Shown: positions 30,778-42,344, counted from the stretch's first letter. The stretch: DNA of 64,000 nucleotides from Argyresthia goedartella (GCA_949825045.1 OX463829.1:3720001-3784000), one strand, 5' to 3'. The notes: generated from the sequence alone by a model not told the origin. Program-made: numbers and translations.

Positions 30778-30968
30778 GAAGTCACATAAACTACTATTCT
30801 ACATTCGAATTTGGACTTGTCATATTGTCAATTTGTTTGCCTTATTAAATAGCCTAGTTGATAAATATGGAGAAAATCTTTGTGATAGGGCTGTACCTAT
30901 AGCAGTTGTTTAACACTCCTAGTGTTCGCTCTGTAATGATTATTTTCGTACTCAAGAGCTGAATGTTG

Positions 30969-32260
30969 TACATTCAGTCAAAAAAGTATCGGAAATGGAT
31001 AATTTGTCTATGGTTCCCAATTAAATTTTTTGTTTATTTTTTTGCTATTTCATTGACACACCTGTTTTCCATTTATTATAGTGCTGTTTTTAGTTAGATC
31101 ATATCTAGTGTGTACTGCGAATTTCACTATGGACAAAAATATCGAACAAAGAGTTTGTCTTAAATTTTGCATCGCCAACGGAATTTCGTGTTCGGAGTCA
31201 CTGAAAATGTTACAGAAGGCTTACGGTGAATCGACTTTATCAAAAACACGTGCTTATGAGTGGTACAAAACGTTTAAAAGCGGTCGAGATGTGATAGAAG
31301 ATTTGCCTCGCTCTGGTAGGCCATCAACATCTTCAGCTGAAGTTAACGTCGCAAAAGTGAAGGAATTAGTGACTGAACATCCTCATTCAAATTTGAGAGA
31401 GATAGCCGCTGAACTTTCTGTGTCTCACGAGTCGATCCGCACCATTTTAAATAATCACTTGGGTATGAAACGTGTTACTGCTCGGCTGGTCCCAAAAGAC
31501 CTGAATTTTCTCCAAAAACTCAATCGCATAAGAGTCGCTGAGGACATGCTAGAACGAGTCAATTCCGACCCAACATTCTTGAAACGCATTGTTACTGGTG
31601 ACGAGACGTGGGTTTACGAGTTTGACATGCAAACTAGTCAACAGGCTTCGGAGTGGCGCCTCCCAACTGAACCGAAACCGAAAAAACCACGCCAAAGTCG
31701 ACCAAAAATTAAAGTCATGTTGACTGTTTTCTTTGACTATCGATGTTTTGTGCACTCGGAGTTCTTGCCGGAAGGTGAAACGGTATAGAATTCGATAAAG
31801 AATATTATTTGAGCGTAATGCGGCGTTTAAGAGAGCAAATTCGGCGAAAAAGGAAAGATTTGTGGAAAGAAAATTCTTTGATTTTGCATCACGATAATGC
31901 GCCTTGCACAAGGCCATAATTGTAAACGAATTTTTGACCAACAACTCAACAAATACTATCGAGCAACCACCTTATTCACCAGATATGGCTCCAGCCGACT
32001 TCTTCCTTTTTCCTAAACTCAAATTACCACTTCGTGGCACACGTTTTCATTCGGTAGAAGACATAAAGGAGAATTCGCGACGAGAACTGAACTCAATTCC
32101 GGAAAAAGCGTTTAAAAAATGTTTTGATCATTGGACTATTCGTTGGCGTAAGTGTATCGTTTCTGAAGGAGCATACTTTGAAGGCGATAAAATAAATTTA
32201 GATGAACAACTAACATTTTGTGTATTATTGATCTTTTCCCGGTACTTTCTTGACAGAGTA
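30969..32260 (+). mobile_element. Mariner transposon with recognisable TIRs
   Basis: The left end GTCAAAAAAGTATCGG (30977-30992) and the complement of the right end GTCAAGAAAGTACCGGG (right copy ends about 32254) match at 14 or so positions, with weaker similarity outward to TAC. The transposase pseudogene lies between them. At about 1.29 kb this is the normal mariner size. A TA duplication cannot be proven because of local TA-rich sequence. Confidence 0.75.
31129..32208 (+). pseudogene. Mariner transposase (DD34D), two frameshifts
   Basis: The first ATG is at 31129 (MDKNIEQRVCLKFCIANG); the open frame upstream of it has no ATG. A helix-turn-helix region (KTRAYEWYKTFKSGRDV and LREIAAELSVSHESIRTIL) precedes the catalytic domain, with Asp in VTGDETWVYEF, Asp in LHHDNAP and Asp in YSPDMAPADFFLFP (34 residues apart in the family). 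One shift near 31787 follows FLPEGETV and another near 31905 follows HHDNAP. The end FEGDKINLDEQ is family-typical. Cut-and-paste transposase, not functional as read. Confidence 0.9.
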
Positions 32261-32404
32261 GTATGTATTAGGTTAAACACAAATAGTTGTCGGACTGTCA
32301 GAATCTGAGTATCCTTGTAAAGAGTTTCTGTAGGATATAGTCGTGGTCTCAAAGCTTATTTTTTAAATTAATTTTTGTGCTTTCTCTTTAATTAGAAGAT
32401 TTAA

Positions 32405-32600
32405 TTAATCTTTGGCCTCTGGCAGTGTACACATTTTTAGCAGCTTTTTGTCAGCAACGTGGCGTGGCTGTTTAAAGATGTATGTTAATTTTCTCACTTT
32501 GAGTATAAGGTAATTTATATGCTCCACGAAATTAAGATTTTTATCAATTGTGACACGAAAATACATATTACTATACAATGCAACATTATTTCCCAAAATT
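32405..32600 (-). pseudogene. Non-LTR RT thumb fragment
   Basis: The minus strand reads FRVTIDKNLNFVEHINYLIL and KVRKLTYIF, then HVADKKLLKM, the segment after the RT palm (the usual LGV-x-ID-x-x-L-x-F-x-x-HI pattern). Isolated fragment. Confidence 0.6.
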
Positions 32601-32764
32601 CTACTTCCGACGAAAATCTAAACATAGATTAACATGAAGTGTCTTAATTCGTTTTAGTGATAGGCATAATTTGACGAAAGAAGGTTTGGTAAAATTAAAT
32701 TCTTAGGGCAACTGGCTAGCAGGCGGAATAAGACTTTCCTCACAAACATTTACTGGCTTCTCAG

Positions 32765-33040
32765 GCTATCATTTGAGAGATTATTTATTTATTTATTTCA
32801 TCTTATTTATTTATTAATTTCATTATATCACCTTACATGTCAATTAAATAAAATTAGATTATAGTCAATACAATTTAATAAGATCAATGACAGATAAAAT
32901 TTCATTACAATCATATAATACATATAATCTTCATATCACCTTACAGAATGTCAATTAAATAAAATTAGATTAATGTCAATAAAATTTTATTAGATCAATG
33001 GCTGATAAAATTTCGATGCAATCGGTTTAAATTACAACAC
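32765..33040. repeat. Two-copy AT-rich tandem duplication
   Basis: ATATCACCTTACATGTCAAT at 32825 recurs with 2-bp insertion at 32933 (ATATCACCTTACAGAATGTC). Both are followed by AAATAAAATTAGATT and GATAAAATTTC. Period about 108 bp, roughly 85-90% alike. Flanked on the left by a TTTA-rich simple repeat. Confidence 0.65.
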
Positions 33041-33093
33041 CACACAATCCTTTCACACATTCTCCTCGCAGAACCTGCCACAATCTCGCACAA

Positions 33094-33340
33094 TATGCCT
33101 TCATGCATCACCAAACCGATCAGTCAATGGTGCTGCAACCAACAGAGCATTGAGACTGTCCCGAGCCCTCACCAGCCAGTGCCTTCGCGCGCGGAGATAT
33201 TTGTCGGGCACGAATAGAGCGCATACGGTACCGACAAGCTCGACATAGTCACTGTCACCTCGCAACAATCGACACACAGTCAGAAGCTGCTCGATGTTAC
33301 CTCTTACCTCTAGTGAGTTGTATCCGAGCATACCCAATAT
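33094..33340 (-). pseudogene. RT-family C-terminal tail fragment, copy 2
   Basis: GNIEQLLTVCRLLRGDSDYV, then ELVGTVCALFVPDKYLRARR and ARDSLNALLVAAP. Homologous by eye to 10625-10855 (-). It appears to be the end of a non-LTR polyprotein. Confidence 0.55.
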
Positions 33341-33344
33341 AAGA

Positions 33345-33545
33345 GCGATGGATAAAGGTAAGGGTAGTACCCGAATGAATAAGTTGGAGAGGCTTCAGAA
33401 CTTGGCTTTGCCCTTAATCTTTGGGTTGCGAAAGTACGACCATGTGTCGGACATTGTCAAAACGTTTAGATTACTTTTACTTGAAAAATACTGAAGACCT
33501 GTGGGGTATATCAGTCAAATTCATTGGTTCAGTGATTCTAGACAC
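33345..33545 (+). pseudogene. RT C-terminal fragment of another family
   Basis: MNKLERLQNLALPLIFGLRK, then YDHVSDIVKT. The block LQN-x-x-LR-x-IF-x-LRKYDHVS follows the RT domain in several insect non-LTR families. Only this segment remains. Confidence 0.5.
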
Positions 33546-33559
33546 TTAGCTTATATATA

Positions 33560-35060
33560 CAATAAATGATGAAACGATGGAGATTTCCCAGACCTCTCAA
33601 ACTGATACCTCTGTTCAAGTCGGGAGATAACGGTGATCCTTCAAATTTCAGACCAGTTCTTCCAGCACTAAGTAAAATATTTGAAAATATTATACTCACT
33701 CAAATGCTTTCACACATCTACCGTACAAAAAACTCCGTGCCAAATAATATGCTTTCACTAGGGGTAAATCGACTGGGGATGCAGGTATTACCCTTATATC
33801 TCATATTTATTCTGCATGGGAGGCGGCACAGGATGCTATCGGAGTTTTTTGCTTTCTGTCGAAGGCATTTGATTGAGTTGATCATGCTACGCTATTAATG
33901 AAATTAAATCAAGACGGAGTTAGAGATAAAGCTTTGGATCAACTAAGATCATACTTAAGTAATTGAATTCGAAAGGCAAAGTCAAAGGCGTTAAATCTGA
34001 TGGATCGGGTGTAAAAATTGACATACCACAAGGTTCCATATCAGGCCCTTTCTTATTCTTGGTATATATTAACCTTTTATGGTGGAGAAATTGACTGACA
34101 TAGTGTTGTTTGCTGATAATACTTCAAAAGACTTCAAAATTGAAAGACAAAAAGAAGATTTTGATGATGTTAATGGAATGATTTGAATATACCAAATGTC
34201 AGGTAAGTTGAGACCAGTTTAGTGTTAGACAGCAACACGTTACAATACGTAAATGATACGAAATTTCTTGGAACAACCATTGATAGCAAATTGCAGTGGG
34301 GACCCTACATAGATAAATTAGCTGGTAAATTAAGTTCTGCGACTTACGCTTTAAGGAACATCAGACAAAACACGGATGTGGCTACATCTAGGCTCGTATA
34401 TTTTAGTTACTTTCATAGTGCCATGTCCTATGGTATCTTGTTGTGGGGGAAAGCAGCGGATGTCCAAACTATTTTTAATTTGCAGATAAGAGCTATTCGA
34501 GCAATTTATAATTTAAAACGAATAGACTCCTTAAGAAAGCTTTTTAAATAAATTACATTCTAACTGTAGCTAGTCAATTTATTTTTGAAAATATAATATA
34601 TATATATGCAAGAACCTTACAGCATTGTCCAAACTTAGCGATAGCTGTAAAACCCGCGAAGGTGAGCAATTATTTCAAGGGTCAGTTAAGAAGAAGTCAG
34701 AAGAAGAAGAAGGGCATTCTCTACTACAGTAAAATACTTTGTGCCATTTAAAAAGCATGATAAAGCGACTTTGTCGGAAAAAGGATATTGCAATGTTCAA
34801 GATTACTTAAATGATAGGACTCTAAATTACTAAAACTCTAAACTCTAATTACTTAAATATGGGGTTAATCTAGATCAACACTGTCCTTGTTGTTAATATA
34901 TTTATAATTATTTATTCCTGATTATTAATTATAATAATTAATATTGTAATATTTTTTTTAGTCAAGCACAAGCAATTTTTAAAAGAGATCTAAAAATCAA
35001 TCTGTGGCAGTTTCTACGACCTTCTTTTCCCACAGTGATCCAATGTAGAGAATAGGTAAA
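33560..35060 (+). pseudogene. Decayed non-LTR reverse transcriptase copy with 3' UTR
   Basis: In order: RPLKLIPLFKSGDNGDPSNF and LPALSKIFENIIL (RT start), a garbled motif A region (33800-33900), QGSISGPFLFLVYI (33 bases on, motif B), VLFADNT-like at about 34110 (motif C decayed), then an intact 109-codon block 34222-34551 (YVNDTKFLGTTIDSKLQWG, SYGILLWGKAADVQTIFNLQ). Frame shifts separate the blocks. The 3' UTR (CCCACAGTGATCCAATGTAG at 35030) matches copies at 9722-9840 (-) and 63030-63115 (-). Confidence 0.8.
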
Positions 35061-35084
35061 AAATTACGTTTGCTACTTAGCAAA

Positions 35085-35221
35085 GTATAGAGTCTGGCAG
35101 GAGGTTCGACATCTGCGCAGCGCAAACTGTGTAGGAATTCATCACGAAACTGGTATTGGCCATCAAAGTCAAAGTCAAAGTTCTATATGTTGCGCAGATG
35201 TCGAACTGCCAGACTCTATCC
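35085..35221. repeat. Inverted repeat with 30-bp arms
   Basis: ATAGAGTCTGGCAG...TTCGACATCTGCGCAG (35087-35121) pairs with CTGCGCAGATGTCGAA...CTGCCAGACTCTAT (about 35185-35219). The left arm has three extra bases. The loop contains TCAAAGTCAAAGTCAAAG, the terminal microsatellite of the adjacent RT family. Confidence 0.75.
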
Positions 35222-35482
35222 GTGATAGTTTATCGCCTATCTCATCCACATCAAGACTGAAAGAATAGTCAATTATAACTCAATTATCGTAGTTTTTTAT
35301 TTTTTATTATGTGGTTATCTAGTATAATTATCTTCATAATGATATATATGTGTTAAAGTATTTTTATAGTAATTTGTGTGAATTTGTATTGCATTCTAAT
35401 TTTAAATTAAGTTGATTTTTTCTTGTTTGTATAAATATTAGTCATTAGCTGCACCCGCATTGTTTCTCTGCACATACTTACT

Positions 35483-35590
35483 GGGTTGGCTGAAAGCGAT
35501 TTCTTATAGGAATAAGCCCGCCTTTATACATTTTATTTCCCTTTGCGTCAATTGCTTTGACTGTGTTTTACGCAATAAAGGATATAATAA
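35483..35590 (+). repeat. Non-LTR 3'-tail repeat, copy 3
   Basis: GGCTGAAAGCGATTTCTTAT, then AATAAGCCCGCCTTTATACA and TTTTACGCAATAAAGG. Same family as 9586-9680 and 21350-21470. Confidence 0.6.
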
Positions 35591-35886
35591 TTAGATGTTA
35601 CAAATCATGTAATACATTTATAACTTTGCCTCATATGATCCCGCCGTCTAGGATCCGAATGTTGAATTTTGAATTTAGACTGGTAATGATCGAATGGATA
35701 GCCCAACTAAATATTGACGGTCCAAGTGGGCCGCGCTTCCGACAGCCAAAGGCCCAAAGTAGAAGAAGGTTTCTGATGATTAATTTAGAATTCAGACTAG
35801 AACAATTCCACATGTAGTTATATAAATATGGTGTGTTCTCTTTAATTTAGGATAGCAGGGCACCTCTCTCATTCGAATTGAGGACG

Positions 35887-36328
35887 TTTTTAGGGTTCCG
35901 TACCCGAAGGGTGCCATACGGGACCTATTACTGAGACTTCGCTGTCCGTCCGTCTGTCTGTCTGTCACCAGGCAGTATCTCATGAACCGTGGTAGCTAGA
36001 CAGTTGAAATTTTCACAGAGATGTATTTATGTTGCTGCTACAAGAACAAATACTAAAATATAGAATAAAATAAATATTTAAGGGGGCTCCCATACAACAA
36101 ACGTGTTTTTTTTTTGCTAATTTTTGATCGATATGGATAATGGTAGCAGGTAGAGGCTTAAAATGTTCACAATATATTGAGTATATTATTTACTTTGAAA
36201 ATAAATTATTAAATTAAAATGAAATTAATATTTAAGGGGGGCTCCCGTACAATAAGTTTATTTTGTATAGATAATGGTACGGAACCCTTCGTGCGCGGAT
36301 CCGACTCGCACTTGGCCGGGTTTTTTAC
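35887..36328. mobile_element. Lepidopteran 'AGGGTTCCGTACC' MITE
   Basis: The left end TTTTTAGGGTTCCGTACC (35888-35905) and the right end GGTACGGAACCC (36278-36289), extended by GACTCGCACTTGGCCGGG, frame about 440 bp. The interior holds a GTCCGTCTGTCTGTCTGTC run and two AATATTTAAGGGGGG(C)TCCC blocks. This is a very common non-autonomous repeat in moths and butterflies. A diverged copy lies at 62093-62386. Confidence 0.8.
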
Positions 36329-38435
36329 GTCTACCTTCAGCATCACGTCACCTCCTTCGTTAGGCGCGAGTCGCATGCACGGCGGCCTCGCAGCCTCTCC
36401 GCCAGAAACCCAGCTGTAAAGGTTGGATACCGATTGTTGATACTATGCTGCGGATGGTGTAGCCCACAGAGAAGGTTCAAAGATATGTATGGTACTTCTC
36501 GCTCAACTGTCTTATGTGTCAAACTAACTCATTCATCAACTCATGTAGGTAAGTCTTAAACGGTTAAAGCTTCAAGGCTTAAATTTGCAGAGTAGTTTTA
36601 AATTTGTATAATAACCCTATTAGAGCCAAAGATGAACTTGACCCTTTTATTAAAATTCCGCTTAATAATTCGGGGTCGCCCTTCATTGTGTATGCAATCT
36701 CGGAAAATCTTAATTGTTGTGTAACATGCAAACTTCATATTAAGACGCTGAGTAAAGTCAAACTGGGTAAGATGCCCATCTTTAAAGCGCTAATAATACA
36801 TACTATAGGAGAAACATCCCAAATCCTGAAATAATATATGTTATGTAGACATCCCTGTTTTTCAAACTGTGCGTTTGAAAAACATCATATTACAATGGAA
36901 AAAAAATATGTTTTTCATCTAAAACTTTCTAAAACATGCTAAATGGTTCCTGCGTCTAAAAAATAGGTATTCAAAATAACTTAAAACACTGTAGGTTTGA
37001 TATTGAGAAATAATCAGTGGTTTTGAAGAAATAACTAAAACTGCAGCAACAAACTAAGTCGGCAACAGTCATGTTGAGCTCTTATAAACTTTATTTTAAT
37101 ATGGTTATGTCCAAATTTTCAACAACCATGAATCGAGTTGCTAATTTTAGTGGTAAAGGCTATCACTAAAATTCCCATTAAGCCATTCATGTTAGGAAAT
37201 GGGCCGGCCTCGAGATGGGAGGTTCACCTTTCAAGATGACAATCAGGCATTTTTCTTATCTTTTTACGTATCTCCACTTGAAATAGTTCGAAAGTTGAGC
37301 GACGTCATAAACATCTGTAGAAAAAACATGCTGCAAACAAGAAGGAAAATCACTCACAGTTTGTACTGGATCTTATTTGATTGATTCAGCTATAGGAGCA
37401 GTATCCCTTGTTGTGTAATTTTATTGTTATACAAACTTCATCAAAGATTTCACTCAACGATCACAGAGATTATTCATTGTATGTGTAACAAAGTTAAAGG
37501 TTTCCCCTCACTACGTAAGTCTAAACCCATGTCATATACATTGATAGATCATGCTCTAAATATCTACGTGGTCAATTTTAAAACACTCTGGAGTTCATTT
37601 CATATTTTGGAACTCAGCCAGATTATAGAGTGACTTTTAAACGAGTCTTCCTATCTTCGATTTAAGCTGTCTATTCGACATTAAAGCAACTGGTTTTGAA
37701 ATTGGACTTTATCGACTAGTAATAGTATAACAGACTATTCGGGGTTTAATGGAACTGTTTTGACAATTATTTTTTTTGGGGGACATCTTTATTAACAAAA
37801 TTCATTACAAATCGATTTGACCAGTTTTTTTAATGAAAATCCCTGAAAATCATAATTTTGCCAGATATGGGTAATAATGTGCGATATACCTACAATGGAA
37901 ATAAAAATAAAGCAGGAACTCACACAAAAATCGTGCCTAATGAACCTTTAGAAGCGAGCTTTCATTTTTTGCCCAAGACCAAATGACTATATGACACGGA
38001 ATTTCCTGACACGCATTGTTTATATAATGTTGCCGAAGACATCTCTATTTATCGTGACACCTACACATCTGGGTAAGTACCACGATACACGTAACCCTAG
38101 TATGGGGCCCGAAAAACTGTACTATTTAAACCTGTGTATTTGTAAATTAAGCACATATAAATATTTCGTGCCCAATTCAAGTTAGGCAATTAGATAAGTA
38201 CAATTTAGCGTGATCATCAAGAACACAAGGTCACACGGGCTTTATTTTGGAGCTAGCCTTTAATAGCTGAATAACGTGTTTATGCGGTATGCTGTTTATT
38301 TGTTAATGACAAAGAATAAAATAATATTTCGCAGTAATCATAGGGACTATAGTCTCAACATGCGGTAATCTAACCTAACAATTTCAACCCCTTGAATAAA
38401 AATAAAAAAATAAACTTTTCTGCTACTACGAGTAT
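36329..38435. other. About 2.1 kb without a recognised gene
   Basis: Open frames of 61-76 codons (36604-36834, 37199-37384, 37424-37633) show no domain. 36604-36834 has no splice or homology support beyond being open. No repeat identified. Confidence 0.4.
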
Positions 38436-38438
38436 ATA

Positions 38439-39215
38439 TGTTATGGCTAAAGCTAGGTGTGAAACTAAACTTAAGTTTAGCCGGCTAGTGTTAAGATTAA
38501 TTTCGAGCCTCGGCTAATGTCCTAAACAATGTTCATTGCGATAAATTATTTCAACATTAGTCGGCTAAACTGCAGTTTAGTCTCGACGCTGTTGAGGCTA
38601 AAGATGGGTGAGAAAATATGGTTGACATTAGCCGATTAAACTTAAGTTTATTTTTCAGTATACCTAGGCTTATATTGAAAAGTTACCGTCTTAATCTGGA
38701 ATAAGTTATAATAATGATTCGATAGCCGTAAACACTGCGGTAGCTTAGGTGAAGGATAAAGGTGGTGAGCGAAGCGAAGCCCCCTTTATCCTTCGTGTTA
38801 GGTTGAACATGTAAGAACAACAAACATACTTATACTCGTCTTATTATAGTTTTTGTTGTTCTTACATGTTCAACCTAACACGAAGGATAAAGGGGACTTC
38901 GCTCCGCTCACCCCCTTTACCCTTTACCTAAGCTATCGCAGTGTTTTGCCCTGATATTAGAAATAGCTTTCTCATCTGAATAAAATTACCCCGCCCCGCT
39001 CCCCGCAGTCGCACGAATACTTCGTTTTCAACATTAGCTAACTAATGTCCAACATTAACCGAAACGCATCGGCTAATGTGCAGTCTAGCCGATTAAAGAT
39101 GACATCCGTTATTTCAAATGAACATGACTTCGGACATTAGCCGAGGCTCGAAATTAATCTTAAGACTAGCCGGCTAAACTTAAGTTTAGTTTCACACCTA
39201 GCTTTAGCCGTAACA
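38439..39215. mobile_element. Foldback element with about 100-bp arms, TA flanks
   Basis: The left arm (TGTTATGGCTAAAGCTAGG... to GCCTCGGCTAATGTCC, 38439-38525) and the right arm (39130-39215) are near-perfect inverted copies, flanked by TA. Inside are several copies of CGGCTAAACT/ACATTAGCCG and perfect 16-bp palindromes such as CTAAACTTAAGTTTAG and CTAAACTGCAGTTTAG. A different palindromic MITE is nested at 38730-38946. No transposase is encoded; the TA flanks suggest Tc1/mariner-type mobilisation. Confidence 0.85.
38730..38946. mobile_element. Palindromic GCGAAGCGAAGCC MITE, complete
   Basis: AAACACTGCGGTAGCTTAGG begins a roughly 95-bp arm with GAGCGAAGCGAAGCC and CTTCGTGTTAGGTTGAACA; the mirror arm ends at 38946 (CGCAGTGTTT). 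A spacer of about 25 bp lies between the arms. The arms differ at about ten positions. It is nested inside the foldback element 38439-39215. Confidence 0.8.
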
Positions 39216-39590
39216 TATATACAGAGGAACGAAACTGTTCCAAAATACCTAAATATCCTGTATAAAGCCAACGGTAAGGCCAGCCTTTGTCATTCGTCAC
39301 ATAATCAGCAAGCGGGGGTCGTAAAGCAGCAGTATTGAAATCGTGACTTGAACAAAATCCACGATTTTACATCTTATGCCCCGCAAATTGTATTAAACCG
39401 GGAAACGTATTGTCGAGAGAGGACGGACTGAGAGGTAAGAAAGTTTGGATCCTTATTCTACTGTTACACTCGTATCACTTACTACCCTATCGCTGGTCGG
39501 TTGATATACTGTCACTAACCAAAGATAGCTAATACTTCGGTATGGATATTAAGGTAGAAAATAAACAAACACAGAGTCACACATTTTCCT
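39216..39590. other. No gene recognised
   Basis: Non-repetitive by eye, no ORF longer than 60 codons. Confidence 0.35.
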
Positions 39591-39594
39591 ATAC

Positions 39595-39750
39595 GCGGCG
39601 GCAGAGGCACAGTTGAGCTCACGTTTAGCCAGTTATTAAATTCTCAACTGTGCGTAACGGGGACTAGCCCATCGCCTAAGCTGTGGAGAAGGTTTCCTCA
39701 CGTCACGATGTTCTCCATCACTGTTAGACAGCCCGTACCATATAACTTAT
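39595..39750 (+). repeat. Lepidopteran dispersed repeat (CCTCACGATGTT family), copy 1
   Basis: CGGCGGCAGAGGCACAGTTG, GACTAGCCCATCGCC, TGTGGAGAAGGTTTCCTCAC and GATGTTCTCCATCACTG follow the same order as at 63575-63725. Probably the 3' end of a non-LTR element common in this order. Confidence 0.6.
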
Positions 39751-40705
39751 CTCATTGGTACTCTGGTGGCCAGCACCGCTTGGAAACACTGTTCAATTAG
39801 CAAAATAGCAATAACATGTTTTGAATCAATTTAAATTAATTGACATGTTATGTGCAACTACAGAGTAATAACGATAGATCTATAAACAACAACACCGGCT
39901 TATTTTTGGTAATTTTATATGTTTCAGACTACCAAAAGAGACCATTTAAAGCAGAGATTGATCTCAGCAACAGGGAATCTATGGAGCAACAACAACAAAT
40001 AATTTATGAAGTAGAAATGAGAGTCTGTAAAGAAGTTGCGATGTAAAAGAAAGTTCTCGCCTGTCGGGATGTTTTCAAATGAATAACTTGTATTCTGCTG
40101 GTGCCTAGAATGAGAATTCTGTTATTGACACATATTTTCATTTCTGCTGGAGCTACATAAATAAATGAAATATAATTTTGGATAGTGTAGCGAAAGTTAT
40201 TTACCCCCAGTTTCTGAAAGAGTGGTCAAATGTCAATTTTGATTATTATCAGACAAGCAGGGTACCACTTATCAAACAATGGATCGTCCTTTCTGGATGA
40301 AGTCAAACGGATTGCCCCTCGTGGGGTCCACAGACCGGAGCCAGCTAATTAAAGACATATTTTCTTTGAGAACACACTCTGTCGTGGCCAAGACTCATAC
40401 AAATTGGACGATCACCTGAATTAGAGTCAAATGTCGCACTTCACAGTATTCATCGTACTTCGCACATATTTTAATTTTTTTTTAATAAAAATATCTAAAG
40501 CGCAGCCCCGCTCGCAAGAGTTTAGCCGCTTTTCACAGCTAATTTTCCTTTCGGAAACCGGGCGTTACTCTCTTGAATAATTATGTCATCCGAAATATTA
40601 TAGGTTCCTTGTATTGAGTTACTTTAACACGCTTTTTGCGTTAAAAGAGTCCAGCCCAATGCAATTACATCTTATTTATTATATAGTTACGTAACTGACC
40701 GTCAC

Positions 40706-40835
40706 AGACCCCCTTTTCTTTGTGAATTCTGTTCGATCGTGGTTCATTCCAGAATATCCTTAGAGACGTCATAGACCCCCTTTTCTTTGTGAATTCCGTT
40801 CAATCGTGGTTCATTCCAGAATATCCTTAGAGTCA
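40706..40835. repeat. 67-bp tandem duplication with a third copy 340 bp away
   Basis: AGACCCCCTTTTCTTTGTGA at 40706 is repeated at 40773, each copy running through GGTTCATTCCAGAATATCC and TTAGAG. A diverged third copy (CTATTCTCTGTGAATTCC, GGTTCGTTCCAGAATATCC) is at 41112-41170. The first pair differ at only a few positions. Confidence 0.8.
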
Positions 40836-41317
40836 TATAGCCTCCAGACATTTGGTGCGAGGTACAAAGGGCTACCTGGAAAGTTTTCCGGGAGTTATGA
40901 ACATTGGTGATTTTATAGATTTTGAAGTGCTCTTTCCGATATCTACATTGCCAGCTCGTATCTTTTTTCCAAACGCACTGATATATTTTAAGAAGGCTAA
41001 AAACATTTTTTGACTATATCTTCTTTGTAATTTTATAATAAATTAAACAAGTCGAGTAACGTACGATAGTTATATCCTTACGTAACTGACCTTTAGGGAC
41101 CAAGAGCTAACTCCTATTCTCTGTGAATTCCATTCAACCGTGGTTCGTTCCAGAATATCCCTGGAGAGAAAAAGTTCCACGCTTACAACGGTATTTTGCA
41201 TTTTTATACATACCTCGATAGCTAAAGTAGGGTATGGTATGATAAGAATAATCAGGTTGACGTTATGTTTGGACGTCTAGAATAAGGAATTTAACTGGAT
41301 CAAGAGAAACCTACCTA

Positions 41318-41400
41318 TATATCCGGTCCCGAGTTTAAACCCCGGCTGGGGATACAGAAACAAAAATCCAGGTCTTGGATGTTGATATGTAACAAACAGT
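41318..41400 (+). repeat. SINE fragment, copy C
   Basis: CGAGTTTAAACCCCGGCTGG keeps the B-box context, followed by AATCCAGGTCTTGGATGTTG, which is also in the SINE body at 63430-63450. The 5' and 3' ends are missing. Confidence 0.5.
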
Positions 41401-41868
41401 ACCAAATCGCAATTCCGTCACGATTTAGCGCCACGATAGCGATAGTATAAATTGGCACGCATTTATGCGCGTATATGTTTTGGATCCGACCATCTGCCGT
41501 AGGCAATTTAAATGCAACTTTAGTTTGTTCTGTGACCGGAAGTCAGACGTGGCTTTTTATTGCTGTCACATCAGACGAACGCGCGTTTTTTGGAGGTTAA
41601 CTCGTTTTTGGCCGAGTTTTGGATTGATATGTCGAAATCATGTAATTTACTACCCAGCAGCAATTAATCCACGTAATTGAAGGCTATGGATTAGCCCGCA
41701 GACTGATAAATCTGATATAGCGATTTCCTCAAAATGTTCTTTACTATTTAACCTGTAGAGACGTAGAGCACCTATTAAGGAACTTTAATAAAATTTACGC
41801 TAAAACGCAGAGAACCAGAAATAGAACCTCAGAGACTGCGTTCAGAAAATCCCTTATGGTGCCGTGTA

Positions 41869-42344
41869 TATGTCGCAGTTGGTTGGTTAAATCAGACACT
41901 TAAATAACACTCTAGACCGTTAACTAAATACCGACGTTTCACCAAGCCACTAGCATTTTGATTTAAATAAAGCATCGTCGAAAACATTTAACAATCTTTC
42001 TTACCGAAAGCCGGCGTGTTGGAAAGCAAGATGGCGTCACGACATCATCTGATTTGCACAGCTTATATCAGGGCAAAACATTGGTGTAGGGGGTGAGCGA
42101 AGCGAAGCCCCCTTTATCCTTCGTGTTAGGACATGTAAGAAAAACAAAATATACTTAAAACATAAACTTAAGTACTCATAAAGAAATATTTATATTGTAG
42201 GTCTAGGAACGTTTAGACAACTGGTTAAACGTTTCGTTCACTCACTCGTCTGACGGAATTTTAGTGACTTTGTTAAACGTCGGTATTTAATTAATGTTCT
42301 AGAGAGTTACTTAGGTGTCTGATTTAACTAACTCACTGCAACAT
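41869..42344. mobile_element. Second foldback element, TA flanks
   Basis: TATGTCGCAGTTGGTTGG, TTAAATCAGACACTTAA and AATACCGACGTTTCAC on the left (41869-41945) are mirrored by AACGTCGGTATTTAATTAA, TTAGGTGTCTGATTTAAC and CTGCAACATA on the right (42275-42344). Arms are about 75-85 bp and about 85% alike. A fragment of the GCGAAGCGAAGCC MITE sits inside at 42070-42150. Confidence 0.8.
42070..42150 (+). repeat. GCGAAGCGAAGCC MITE fragment inside foldback 2
   Basis: GCAAAACATTGGTGTAGGGG, then GAGCGAAGCGAAGCCCCC and TCCTTCGTGTTAGGACATG. Only one arm remains. Confidence 0.7.
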
